Positions 1-7,264 are shown, counted from the stretch's first letter. The stretch is 11,665 nucleotides of DNA from a bacterium (GCA_027063545.1 JAMORN010000042.1:1-11665), one strand, 5' to 3'. Made by a program: numbers and translations. Notes: generated by a model not told the origin, from the sequence alone.

Positions 1-57
1 ATGAAGGTATATATAAATAATAAGTACGCAGGTGTTTGGAAGATAGTTATAAAATAG
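1..57 (+). CDS. C-terminal end of a partial gene entering from the left; sorting-domain-like tail
   Basis: Frame 1 is open from the window edge to a TAG at 55-57 and encodes 18 residues ending KYAGVWKIVIK. The ATG at position 1 is probably an internal Met, because nothing in the window can serve as its upstream region. The residues alternate polar and hydrophobic like a closing beta strand. They resemble the end of the metalloprotease at 4955-6400 (NNIYRFNLRVVFIK): both have a Tyr/Asn-Asn/Tyr core and finish in a basic-hydrophobic strand ending Ile-Lys. This is how type-A sorting domains of the type IX secretion system usually end. The inference is therefore an exported protein, but 18 residues cannot identify the family. 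It could instead be the last strand of any beta-sandwich. Confidence 0.4.
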   Translation: MKVYINNKYAGVWKIVIK

Positions 58-85
58 AGTATATTAGAATTTATGGGTTAGTTGT

Positions 86-113
86 ATCTTTCTTAATAAA
101 AGATTAATTTTTT
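86..113 (+). terminator. Weak terminator-like hairpin after the left partial gene
   Basis: ATCTTT (86-91) pairs with AAAGAT (99-104) around a 7-base loop, and a run of six T (108-113) follows after three bases. The stem is short and has only one G-C pair, so this would be a weak intrinsic terminator. It is placed correctly, about 30 bases past the TAG of the left partial gene. A second inverted repeat, TTTTTAGT/ACTAAAAA (109-116/121-128, 4-base loop), overlaps the T-run and the stop codon of the minus-strand cyclase gene, so the two convergent 3' ends share this short spacer. Confidence 0.35.
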
Positions 114-121
114 AGTAAAGA

Positions 122-1147
122 CTAAAAAGTTTCGTAGATTTGATAGAAATCAAATAGAGGATAGATTTTGTTTTTATAATATACACTTAATTGATTTTTC
201 CCATGTTTTTTAGAATAATATAAAGCTTCATCAGCTTTTTCTATTAAGAAGTCGGGATCTATATCTTCTATAGGATTTGATGTAATTAAATCATCAAGTT
301 CAGCTAGTCCTAGGGATATAGTTATTTTTCTGTTTATACCAATATTACTAAAATCCTGTTCTTCCATTTTTTTTCTTATTCTTTCTCCTACAAATGTAGC
401 ATTATACAAATTTGTTCCAGGAAGTATAACAATAAACTCTTCTCCTCCAAACCTACAAGGAATATCTTGTCCTCTTATACTATTTTTAACTATTAAGGCT
501 AGTCTTTTTAGTACTTCATCGCCTGCTAAGTGTCCATAAGTATCATTTATTTTTTTAAAATTATCTATATCCATTATTATTAAAGAAATATTTATAGATG
601 TTCTTTTATAATTTTCTACTTCATTGATTAAAGTTTCATATAAATACTTTTTATTGTATAACCCAGTAAGAGCATCTGTTATAGAGTCTAATTTTGTTTT
701 ATCATACTTATCTTGAATCCCATAATAATCACTCATGTTTTGAATATATAAAAGATATCCAATTACATTTTTACTTTTTTCATTTTCAAATAAGGGAATA
801 ATTGTTAAAGTAGAAATAAATTCCTGATTTAATTCTTTATTATAAAGTCTTACCTGTTCATATGTCCTTGCTGTAGTATTTGAAGGCATAGTATATATAA
901 TATTTTCTAAATTATCAATAATGCTATTTTCTATAAATTTAAAATCAAAGATATCTATTAATTTTTTTCCTTTATCTTTATAATTTCTTATAAATTTTTT
1001 ATAATTCATTCCTGGAAAAAAGAATATAAGAAAATTTCTATTTACATACTCAATCTTTAAATCAGGAGAAACAATTACTATCCCCTGAGGAAGCCTATCA
1101 AGAATTGTTTTGAAAAGCTCAATTTTTTCCTTTAATTTTTCATTCAT
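122..1147 (-). CDS. Cytoplasmic PAS-GGDEF diguanylate cyclase
   Basis: This 341-residue protein should make cyclic di-GMP from two GTP. Residues about 10-140 look like a PAS-type sensor (LPQGIVIVSPDLKIEYVN at 19-36), and residues about 150-325 form a GGDEF domain. The domain shows DALTGLYN (158-165), MDIDNFKKIND with metal-binding Asp193 (192-202), YGHLAGDE (204-211) and the active-site loop GGEEF (234-238), which is the accepted active variant. RGQD (225-228), five residues before GGEEF, matches the RxxD inhibitory site, so product feedback is expected. There is no signal peptide or membrane segment, so it is soluble. The start is fixed by an in-frame TAA three codons upstream. There is no Shine-Dalgarno sequence, and the spacer to divergent murB is only 49 bases. 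No c-di-GMP effector is nearby. The enzyme class is confident; the PAS ligand is unknown. Confidence 0.93.
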   Translation of the reverse strand: MNEKLKEKIELFKTILDRLPQGIVIVSPDLKIEYVNRNFLIFFFPGMNYKKFIRNYKDKGKKLIDIFDFKFIENSIIDNLENIIYTMPSNTTARTYEQVRLYNKELNQEFISTLTIIPLFENEKSKNVIGYLLYIQNMSDYYGIQDKYDKTKLDSITDALTGLYNKKYLYETLINEVENYKRTSINISLIIMDIDNFKKINDTYGHLAGDEVLKRLALIVKNSIRGQDIPCRFGGEEFIVILPGTNLYNATFVGERIRKKMEEQDFSNIGINRKITISLGLAELDDLITSNPIEDIDPDFLIEKADEALYYSKKHGKNQLSVYYKNKIYPLFDFYQIYETF

Positions 1148-1196
1148 AGTATATTAAAAATAATTTATTTTAAGTTAAAAATAAAAGTTAAGTATT
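1148..1196. promoter_or_regulatory. Divergent promoter spacer between the cyclase gene and murB
   Basis: These 49 bases are almost pure A/T and must hold the 5' control of both the minus-strand cyclase and the + strand operon headed by murB. TATATT (1150-1155) resembles a -10 box for murB and would give a leader of roughly 35 bases. On the other strand TATACT touches the cyclase ATG, too close for an ordinary leader. No convincing -35 box is visible for either. Neither start has a Shine-Dalgarno sequence. A promoter here is inferred from gene arrangement, not from a good motif. Confidence 0.4.
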
Positions 1197-2084
1197 ATGA
1201 AAATCATAAAAAATTTAAAACTTAATCCTTATAATACTTTTAATTTAAATTCGTTAGCAAAAGAAGTTATAATTATAGAAAATAATAATGATTTAGAAAA
1301 ATTTCTAAAATTTATCCAACTCTCAAATAAAAGTAATTTAATTATATTGGGAAGAGGTTCAAATATAGTTCTAACAAAAACAACCTATGATTATGTTTTT
1401 ATTGATAGAAGAAATTCTATTATTTTAAAAGAGAATACAATAGAAATCGATGGAGGAGTTTTGTTAAATAACTTAATAAAATTTTTATGGGATCAAAAGA
1501 TAGTAGGATTAGAAAATTTATTTGGAATTCCAGGTACTTTGGCAGGTGCAGTGATATCAAATGTTGGAGCCTATGAAAGAGAAATAGAAGAAAATATTTT
1601 ATCAGTAGAAGTTGTAGATATAGAAACAAGAGATATTTTTTTACTAAAAAAAAGAGATTTAAATTTTTCTTATAGGAGTTCTATTTTAAAAAAATGGTTA
1701 AAGGAGAATAAGAAATTTTTTATCACAAAAATTTTTATAGATTTAAATAGTCTAATATTTTTAGAGAGAGAAGATGATTTAAAACAGTATAAAAGTAAGG
1801 CTTATAATATATTAAAAATAAGAAAATTTAAACTCCCTAGAGGGAGACATGTTGGAAGTTTTTTTAAAAATCCACCACACAATTTTGCTGGGAAATTAAT
1901 AGAAGAAGCAGGTCTTAAGGGATTTAGGTATAAAAATTTAGTTGTTTCTCCTAAACATGCTAATGTTATTATAAATATAGGAGAATCCACGGGTGAGGAT
2001 GTTATAGCTATTGAGAATATAATAAAAGAAGAAGTATATAAAAAATTTTCTATACTTCTTGAACGAGAGGTTATATATATATAA
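1197..2084 (+). CDS. murB: UDP-N-acetylenolpyruvoylglucosamine reductase (MurB)
   Basis: This FAD enzyme uses NADPH to reduce UDP-GlcNAc-enolpyruvate to UDP-MurNAc, the second committed step of peptidoglycan precursor synthesis, in the cytoplasm. At 295 residues it is full length for the shorter type II family. The N-terminal FAD half has PYNTF (11-15), GRGSN (52-56) and GIPGTLAGAV (110-119). The substrate half has SYRSS (158-162), GSFFKNP (220-226) with the proton-donor Ser221, AGKLIEEAGLKG (231-242), KHANVIIN (253-260), and the C-terminal Glu291, the expected second catalytic acid. ATG 1197 is supported by an in-frame TAA at 1182-1184 and by the correct N-terminal position of PYNTF. No Shine-Dalgarno sequence precedes it, unlike several genes further down. 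It heads the + strand operon, and the next start is 5 bases past its stop. Confidence 0.96.
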   Translation: MKIIKNLKLNPYNTFNLNSLAKEVIIIENNNDLEKFLKFIQLSNKSNLIILGRGSNIVLTKTTYDYVFIDRRNSIILKENTIEIDGGVLLNNLIKFLWDQKIVGLENLFGIPGTLAGAVISNVGAYEREIEENILSVEVVDIETRDIFLLKKRDLNFSYRSSILKKWLKENKKFFITKIFIDLNSLIFLEREDDLKQYKSKAYNILKIRKFKLPRGRHVGSFFKNPPHNFAGKLIEEAGLKGFRYKNLVVSPKHANVIINIGESTGEDVIAIENIIKEEVYKKFSILLEREVIYI

Positions 2085-2089
2085 ACAAT

Positions 2090-2629
2090 ATGAATATAGT
2101 TAAATTTAATAAATATGATATTGTATTTTTAGGCTTTGAGATTGATAAAAAAATAGATAGATATAGTTTAATTAATTTGTATAAAAAATTAATAAGAAAA
2201 TATATAGGAAATTTTTCTTTAGAGTATGATTTGTATGGAAAGCCTTATTTAACTGATGAATATGGAAATCTAAAAAATATATCAATAAGTCATTCTAAAA
2301 ATATATATATAATAGGAATTGATATTGAAGATAAGTATAAAGAAATAGGAATAGATTTAGAATTAAACTCTATAAATAATAAGTTAAAAAGAAAAATATT
2401 AAATAAGTACGATATAACAACAATAGATTTTAAAGATTTATGGTTGATAAAAGAAGCAGCATTAAAATGTCTGGGTACAGGATTAAGTTTTGGGATGAAA
2501 AATATCTTAGTAGAGTCTAAAAATAAGATAAAGATAGAGAGTAGTTTTAGAAAATTTTATTTTAAGAAATTAAATTTTATTTTAAAAGACAAAATCTATT
2601 TTTTTTATTTAGTATATGAATTTTTTTAA
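2090..2629 (+). CDS. Sfp/AcpS-type 4'-phosphopantetheinyl transferase
   Basis: It transfers phosphopantetheine from coenzyme A to a serine of an acyl or peptidyl carrier protein, in the cytoplasm. The 179 residues carry the family signature in order: GKPYL (50-54), SISHS (65-69), the Mg-binding IGIDLE with Asp89 and Glu91 (86-91), and WLIKEAALKCLGTGL (118-132) with the catalytic Lys121-Glu122. The length lies between AcpS (about 120) and Sfp (about 225), and the stretch before GKPYL is short. No carrier protein or synthase gene is in the window, so the substrate cannot be read from context. The usual fatty-acid ACP is the simplest guess, which would make this the cell's AcpS substitute. The start lies 5 bases after murB; the only purine-rich patch (GAGAGG, 2065-2070) is about 20 bases upstream, so translation may be coupled to murB. 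Confidence 0.88.
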   Translation: MNIVKFNKYDIVFLGFEIDKKIDRYSLINLYKKLIRKYIGNFSLEYDLYGKPYLTDEYGNLKNISISHSKNIYIIGIDIEDKYKEIGIDLELNSINNKLKRKILNKYDITTIDFKDLWLIKEAALKCLGTGLSFGMKNILVESKNKIKIESSFRKFYFKKLNFILKDKIYFFYLVYEFF

Positions 2630-2637
2630 CCCAAAGT

Positions 2638-2642
2638 AGGAG
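2638..2642 (+). promoter_or_regulatory. Ribosome binding site of the barrel-SppA gene
   Basis: AGGAG lies 6 bases before ATG 2649, in a 19-base spacer after the PPTase stop. It fixes this start and shows that the organism does use Shine-Dalgarno initiation. Confidence 0.75.
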
Positions 2643-2648
2643 AAGTAT

Positions 2649-4952
2649 ATGAAATTTTTATTAAAATTAAAAACTATCTATTTTATAGTATGGTTATTTA
2701 CCTTTAATTTTTTATCAAATTCTATCTATTCAGAATTTTTAAATTTAAATTTTACAGAAGATAAATATGATCTATTAAGAAATAGGTATAATTCTTCTTA
2801 TATTTTTTTTGGGTATAGAAATATAGATAATACATATACTTTAGGTTTATATAAAAATTTTTTTGGGTTGGGTGTAAAATTTCAAGATAATTTATATGCC
2901 CATAATTATAGTTTTTATTTTATTCAAAATTTAGATTTAACAGATAACTATACATTAGGATATAGATATAAGAGAAATTATGAAAATAATAAAGTTTCTC
3001 CTACCTGGGATATTTCATCTTCTTTTAATTATAAATATGTGAATTTTAATTTTTGGCTATATGATATAACAAAAAATATATCCTCACAAATTTACAAAGA
3101 GTTTAATATAAACTTATATATAAGTAAGGAACTTTCAATAGGAATAGAAGATAGATTTAAGGATTTTACTAAAGATGAACTTTTAGATACAATAGTTTAT
3201 AAATTATCACTTTCCTACTACACCAATGTACAAACAGAGATAGGAATAAAACATAAAGTATCAACACCTATAGAAAACATAAATGACTTTTATATAAAGT
3301 TTAAATATAATTTCTACAACAATTTAGATTTTCAAATAGATGCAGAAAACAATAAAGAAGATATATATAATAATTATACTCTTTATTATAATTTTAACCA
3401 TTTAATTCATAGAAAGAATACAGAAAAGTATTATCTATATTGGGAATTGCCTACAAATTTAGATTTAGAATATGGCTTATTTAAAAAAGAAAATCCTATG
3501 ATAAGATTTTATAAGAATCTTAACTATTATATAAAAGATAAAAACCTAAAAGGTATTATAATTAAAATAAGTATAAATGGAAATAACTTTGCTACTTATT
3601 ATAATCTAAAACGAGCATTGGAGAAATTAAAAAAACAAGGAAAGGAAATAATATTTTATTTAGAAAGTGGTAGTCTAAAAGATTTCTATTTAGCCTCTAT
3701 AGGAGATAAAATTTATTTATATCCCTATGGTTATTATATTTTTACTTATCCTCATTTTGAAGTAATGTATTATAAAGGACTTATGAATAAATTAGGGATA
3801 GACTTTCAGTTTGTTAGATATGAAAAATTTAAATCTGCAGTAGAGCCATTTGCATTTGATTCATCTACATTTGAGAGTAAAGTAAATAGACTAGAAGTTC
3901 TTTATGATTTTAGAAATTATTTACTTAATTATACCAATTTAAATTTAGATAGTTTAGTTAATAGACCTATTTATACTGGAATAACCCTTTTAAATAGGAT
4001 AAAAAAATTAGATAAAAAGAAGTTTAATATAGATACTTTAAATTTCTTTTCATTAATAAAAGATATAAATCGAAAGAATTATAACATAATTAATATATCT
4101 AAGATTGAATATACAGATTATCAAAGTAGGTATATAGATGGAAAAATTGCAGTTATTCCAATAGAAGGAACTATTATTACAGGGAAAAGTTACAATTCCT
4201 ATTTTGAGAAATTTACAGGAAGTGATGATATTATAGAAAAAATAAATAAAGTAGAAAAGGATAAAAGTATTAAACTAGTTGTTTTTTATATAAATTCACC
4301 AGGCGGAAGTGCCCTTGCCAGTGATATAATATATACTAAAATTAAAAGTATGAAAAAGAAAAAAATAGCATATATTAACTCATTAGGAGCAAGTGGTGCT
4401 TACTATATTGCATCTGCTTGTGATAGAATATATTCTACAGATTATTCTATAGTTGGAAGTATTGGAGTTTTTTATGGAAAGTTTATATTTAAAAAATTCT
4501 ATAAAAAACTTGGTTTAAATAAAGAGATAGATAAATTATCTAAGTATGATGATTTCTTTAGTGAAAATACATATTTAGATTCTACAGAGTATAAAATTTT
4601 ACAAGATGAATTAGGACTAACATATAAAAGATTTTTAGAAGTAGTATCTTCCTCAAGAAATTTTAAAGTTGATTCTTTAAGAATGTTAGCAGGAGGAAGA
4701 ATCTATACTGGATATAAAGCATATAAACTTGGGCTTGTAGATTCATGCTTAGATTTTTCTTCTTTAATAGAAAAATACTCTAAAGATTTAAACTTAAAAA
4801 ATTATGAGGTAGTTTTCTATAAAAAAGATTTAAAAGATGATTTAAAAACATTGATATTTTCTACAAAAGTAGATTATTATAGAGAGTTTATAGAAAAAAT
4901 GAAAAATCCACAAATATATATGATATTACCATATAGAGTGAAGATAGAATAA
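2649..4952 (+). CDS. sppA: S49 signal peptide peptidase (SppA, long form) with N-terminal beta-barrel-like domain
   Basis: The 767 residues begin with a signal peptide (1-28: KFLLKLK, then a hydrophobic core ending NSIYS). Residues about 45-260 contain about a dozen short alternating strands rich in Tyr, Phe and Asn (for example TYTLGLYK 62-69, NYTLGYRYK 100-108, FYIKFKYNF 214-222), resembling an outer-membrane barrel. Two S49 domains follow, as in the 67-kDa SppA. The first (about 283-440) carries KFKSAVEPF with the expected catalytic Lys395. The second (about 498-715) carries INSPGGS (548-554) and GASGAYY (580-586) with the nucleophile Ser582. A Lys from one domain and a Ser from the other is the known SppA arrangement, so activity is likely. 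SppA normally degrades leftover signal peptides from an inner-membrane anchor. Here the anchor appears replaced by a barrel-like region, so the location and substrate may differ. The protease call is strong; the barrel is inferred from pattern only. Confidence 0.92.
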   Translation: MKFLLKLKTIYFIVWLFTFNFLSNSIYSEFLNLNFTEDKYDLLRNRYNSSYIFFGYRNIDNTYTLGLYKNFFGLGVKFQDNLYAHNYSFYFIQNLDLTDNYTLGYRYKRNYENNKVSPTWDISSSFNYKYVNFNFWLYDITKNISSQIYKEFNINLYISKELSIGIEDRFKDFTKDELLDTIVYKLSLSYYTNVQTEIGIKHKVSTPIENINDFYIKFKYNFYNNLDFQIDAENNKEDIYNNYTLYYNFNHLIHRKNTEKYYLYWELPTNLDLEYGLFKKENPMIRFYKNLNYYIKDKNLKGIIIKISINGNNFATYYNLKRALEKLKKQGKEIIFYLESGSLKDFYLASIGDKIYLYPYGYYIFTYPHFEVMYYKGLMNKLGIDFQFVRYEKFKSAVEPFAFDSSTFESKVNRLEVLYDFRNYLLNYTNLNLDSLVNRPIYTGITLLNRIKKLDKKKFNIDTLNFFSLIKDINRKNYNIINISKIEYTDYQSRYIDGKIAVIPIEGTIITGKSYNSYFEKFTGSDDIIEKINKVEKDKSIKLVVFYINSPGGSALASDIIYTKIKSMKKKKIAYINSLGASGAYYIASACDRIYSTDYSIVGSIGVFYGKFIFKKFYKKLGLNKEIDKLSKYDDFFSENTYLDSTEYKILQDELGLTYKRFLEVVSSSRNFKVDSLRMLAGGRIYTGYKAYKLGLVDSCLDFSSLIEKYSKDLNLKNYEVVFYKKDLKDDLKTLIFSTKVDYYREFIEKMKNPQIYMILPYRVKIE

Positions 4953-4954
4953 AT

Positions 4955-6400
4955 ATGAGAAGAATAATATTATACTTACTTTTTTTTACTATATTTTTAT
5001 ATATAAATATCTTTTCAAATGTAGAAAAAAAAACTATCTATCTAACTACACTATTATCTTATAATAGAGATCAAATTTTAACATACTTTGCAGAAGATTA
5101 TACATATTTAACTAGTATAAATTTTATAGATGGGAAATATGTTAGAGTATGGTATAGGGAAAAGGATATAGATACCAATAATGTTATTTTATTAAGAAAT
5201 AATCTTGATAATGTTTTTGATAGTTATATAAAATTAGGGTTTAATTTACCACCTTCTGATTCTCTTCTTTCTATGCTTTTAGGGGTTGTTTATGATTATG
5301 GCGGAGATTCTAAAATAGATATATATATTATGCCTTTAAAGTCAAAAGGTTTTTTAGCAATTACATATCCTGATAATGATTTAGTTGTTTTTAATAGTTA
5401 TAATACCCCTGTTTCCAGTGCTTTTGCCATAATAGATAATACAATTTTTAATGATTCTCTTTTATATAAAATTACTTTGTATCATGAAATGTTTCATGTA
5501 ATACAGCAAGGATATAGAACATTTTTACAAACAGACATATATGGGCCTATTCATTCTATTATGGAGGCTTCAAGTGTATTTATGGAGGAGTATTTCTATC
5601 CAGATGTTAATGATTATATTCAATATGTTGATGATTACTTTAATGCTAAAGTGATAGGCCCTATTGCAGGTTATTATACATCATCTGTAGAATCTTATTA
5701 TGGAAGTGCATTATGGCTTATATACTTAAATAATATTAATATATTAAAAAAAATATGGGAAAATATAAATATGGGTAATAATACAATAGAGTCTATAAAA
5801 ATGGCATTTTTAACTGAAGGAGAAGATTTTAATAATTTTTGGGATGATTTTCTTAAAAATTTAATATACCTAAATTATGGAAAGTCAAATTTTACTGATA
5901 GTAAAGAACTTCCATTTTTTAATACATTTTTTACACTAAATAAAGGTGATACAACAACAATAACTTCTATTGGGTATAGCTCTAATATAGTAAAATCAGA
6001 TGATAAAACGAAGGATATCCTTATTTCTTCTAAAGATTCTCAATGGAGAGAGTTAATAGTTAATATAGAGGATCAAACATACTATGCTTTTTATAATACA
6101 TCAGTAGATGAGGTTACCAAAGAAGGATTTTTATACTATGGAGAGAGTGAATACTTTAATATCTATGCTTATCCTAATCCATTTACTATGAATGATGATT
6201 CTATTGTAATAGAAGGTATTAGCTTAAAAGATAAAAATTTTTATTGTGATATTTATAACATTAATGGCAAAAAAATTGACGGTTTTAAAATAAAAAGTAA
6301 TAAAATCCCTATAAATATATTTAAAACTTCTGGAATTTATTTTATATTTATTTATAATAATATATACAGGTTCAATTTAAGGGTTGTTTTTATAAAGTAA
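4955..6400 (+). CDS. Secreted HExxH zinc metalloprotease with C-terminal type-IX-like sorting domain
   Basis: This 481-residue protein starts with a signal peptide (MRRIILYLLFFTIFLYINIFS, 1-21; cleavage near Ser21). The zinc site HEMFHVIQQGY lies at 177-187 (His177, Glu178, His181). The following EASSVFMEE (204-212) supplies a likely third ligand, Glu204 or one of the later acids, in the gluzincin layout. HE-x-x-H-x-x-Q followed by EAs-x-x-(W/F)MEE and NDY (219-221) resembles the MXAN_6640-type putative metalloproteases, whose substrates are unknown. Residues about 402-481 form a small beta-sandwich tail with YPNPF (406-410), DIYNINGKKI (432-441) and SGIYFIFIY (459-467), typical of type IX sorting domains. 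The likely destination is the cell surface or the medium. The start is 2 bases after the sppA stop with only weak purines upstream, suggesting translational coupling. The fold is confident; the target is unknown. Confidence 0.82.
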   Translation: MRRIILYLLFFTIFLYINIFSNVEKKTIYLTTLLSYNRDQILTYFAEDYTYLTSINFIDGKYVRVWYREKDIDTNNVILLRNNLDNVFDSYIKLGFNLPPSDSLLSMLLGVVYDYGGDSKIDIYIMPLKSKGFLAITYPDNDLVVFNSYNTPVSSAFAIIDNTIFNDSLLYKITLYHEMFHVIQQGYRTFLQTDIYGPIHSIMEASSVFMEEYFYPDVNDYIQYVDDYFNAKVIGPIAGYYTSSVESYYGSALWLIYLNNINILKKIWENINMGNNTIESIKMAFLTEGEDFNNFWDDFLKNLIYLNYGKSNFTDSKELPFFNTFFTLNKGDTTTITSIGYSSNIVKSDDKTKDILISSKDSQWRELIVNIEDQTYYAFYNTSVDEVTKEGFLYYGESEYFNIYAYPNPFTMNDDSIVIEGISLKDKNFYCDIYNINGKKIDGFKIKSNKIPINIFKTSGIYFIFIYNNIYRFNLRVVFIK

Positions 6401-6403
6401 AAT

Positions 6404-6420
6404 TATCCTAAACAAGGATA
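6404..6420 (+). promoter_or_regulatory. Hairpin covering the ribosome binding site of the FGE-like gene
   Basis: TATCCT (6404-6409) and AGGATA (6415-6420) are perfect inverted repeats around the loop AAACA. The right arm contains AGGA (6415-6418), the only Shine-Dalgarno sequence for the ATG at 6425. Folding would therefore hide the site. The stem is only six pairs, two of them G-C, so it would be marginal on its own. Confidence 0.4.
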
Positions 6421-6424
6421 GCAT

Positions 6425-7264
6425 ATGGAACTAAAAAATAAGTTTTTTTTTGTGTTTATTATAGTAGTGTATTTTAGTGTCCTAAAAGCTCAATCTTTAG
6501 ATTCTTTAAAAACACAGATTGATACAATACATACAAAAAAAGTTAAAGTAGTAAAAAGTGATACTACTAAAAATAATTCTATACAAAAAGATTCATTAGA
6601 AAATGATTCTTTACAAATAATAAATAAAATGATAAAAGAGGATAGTTTAACAGAGATAAAGCCAATAGATAGTCTATTTTCAAGTGATTCATTGGAAAAA
6701 ACAGAAGATACTACAGAAAAATATTTTAAAATAGGAACAAATCCTAAATGCCCTTCTGATATGGTATATATAGAAGATACAATTGCTACATTTAAAATCT
6801 TTGGGAAGCCTATAATAAAAAAGAGGATTAGTTTTTGTATAGATAGATTTGAATATCCTAATTTAAGAGGAAGATTTCCTATTGTAAATGTTACTATTTT
6901 TGAGGCCGAAAGGTATTGTAAATACAGGGGAAAAAGATTATGCAAAGATTATGAATGGGTATCTGCATGTAGAAATACAAAAGAGAATACAATATATCCT
7001 TATGGAAATGAGTATATAGATTATAGATGTAATATAAATACTAGAGCTATAGCAAAAAGTGGAGAATATAAAGATTGTCATAATAAGTTTGGTGTTTTTG
7101 ATATGATAGGAAATGTTTGGGAATGGACAGCAGGTGGTGGTGTTGGTGCATATGGAGGTTCTTATAAAAATAAAAAGGCGATTTGTAATACATGGAGGGC
7201 TTACAAGTTAAAAGAAAGGCGAGAGGATATAGGATTTAGATGCTGTAAAGATCCTATTTTTTAA
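6425..7264 (+). CDS. Secreted FGE-sulfatase/SUMF1-fold protein with Asp-Ser-Leu repeat linker
   Basis: The 279 residues have three parts. A signal peptide (1-22, ending VLKA before Gln23) has no lipobox Cys. A disordered linker (about 23-105) carries six Asp-Ser-Leu triplets (26, 56, 61, 73, 82, 88) among Lys, Thr and Glu. An FGE-sulfatase domain (about 108-279) follows, with DMVYIE (112-117), FCIDRFEYPN (137-146), GKRLCKDYEW (169-178), YPYGN (191-195), DMIGNVWEWT (226-235), YGGSYKN (243-249) and IGFRCCKD (269-276). Relatives include formylglycine-generating enzyme, PvdO and EgtB, but most domain members have no assigned reaction and many are structural. The domain holds ten Cys (109, 138, 165, 173, 182, 202, 218, 254, 273, 274), fitting a disulfide-stabilised exported form. 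No sulfatase is nearby, so sulfatase activation is unsupported. It is the third exported protein in a row. Confidence 0.85.
   Translation: MELKNKFFFVFIIVVYFSVLKAQSLDSLKTQIDTIHTKKVKVVKSDTTKNNSIQKDSLENDSLQIINKMIKEDSLTEIKPIDSLFSSDSLEKTEDTTEKYFKIGTNPKCPSDMVYIEDTIATFKIFGKPIIKKRISFCIDRFEYPNLRGRFPIVNVTIFEAERYCKYRGKRLCKDYEWVSACRNTKENTIYPYGNEYIDYRCNINTRAIAKSGEYKDCHNKFGVFDMIGNVWEWTAGGGVGAYGGSYKNKKAICNTWRAYKLKERREDIGFRCCKDPIF

Noticed and set aside
434-448. GGEEF instead of GGDEF taken as a dead cyclase
   Set aside because: GGEEF is a known active variant and the other metal and fold motifs are intact, so no loss of activity is claimed.
1420-1629. Minus-strand open frame of 69 codons
   Set aside because: It lies wholly inside murB, is Leu/Phe-rich as expected from the antisense of A/T-rich coding DNA, and has no ribosome binding site.
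1802-1990. Minus-strand open frame of 62 codons
   Set aside because: Antisense shadow of the conserved C-terminal half of murB, with no family motif.
2071-2082. TATATA tract at the end of murB as a promoter
   Set aside because: It encodes the last MurB residues; similar A/T runs occur all over the window, and there is no -35 partner.
6490-6945. Minus-strand open frame of 151 codons
   Set aside because: It is antisense to the FGE-like gene. The repeated Ser/Asn/Glu runs are the mirror of the Asp-Ser-Leu linker, and the frame on the other strand carries clear domain motifs.
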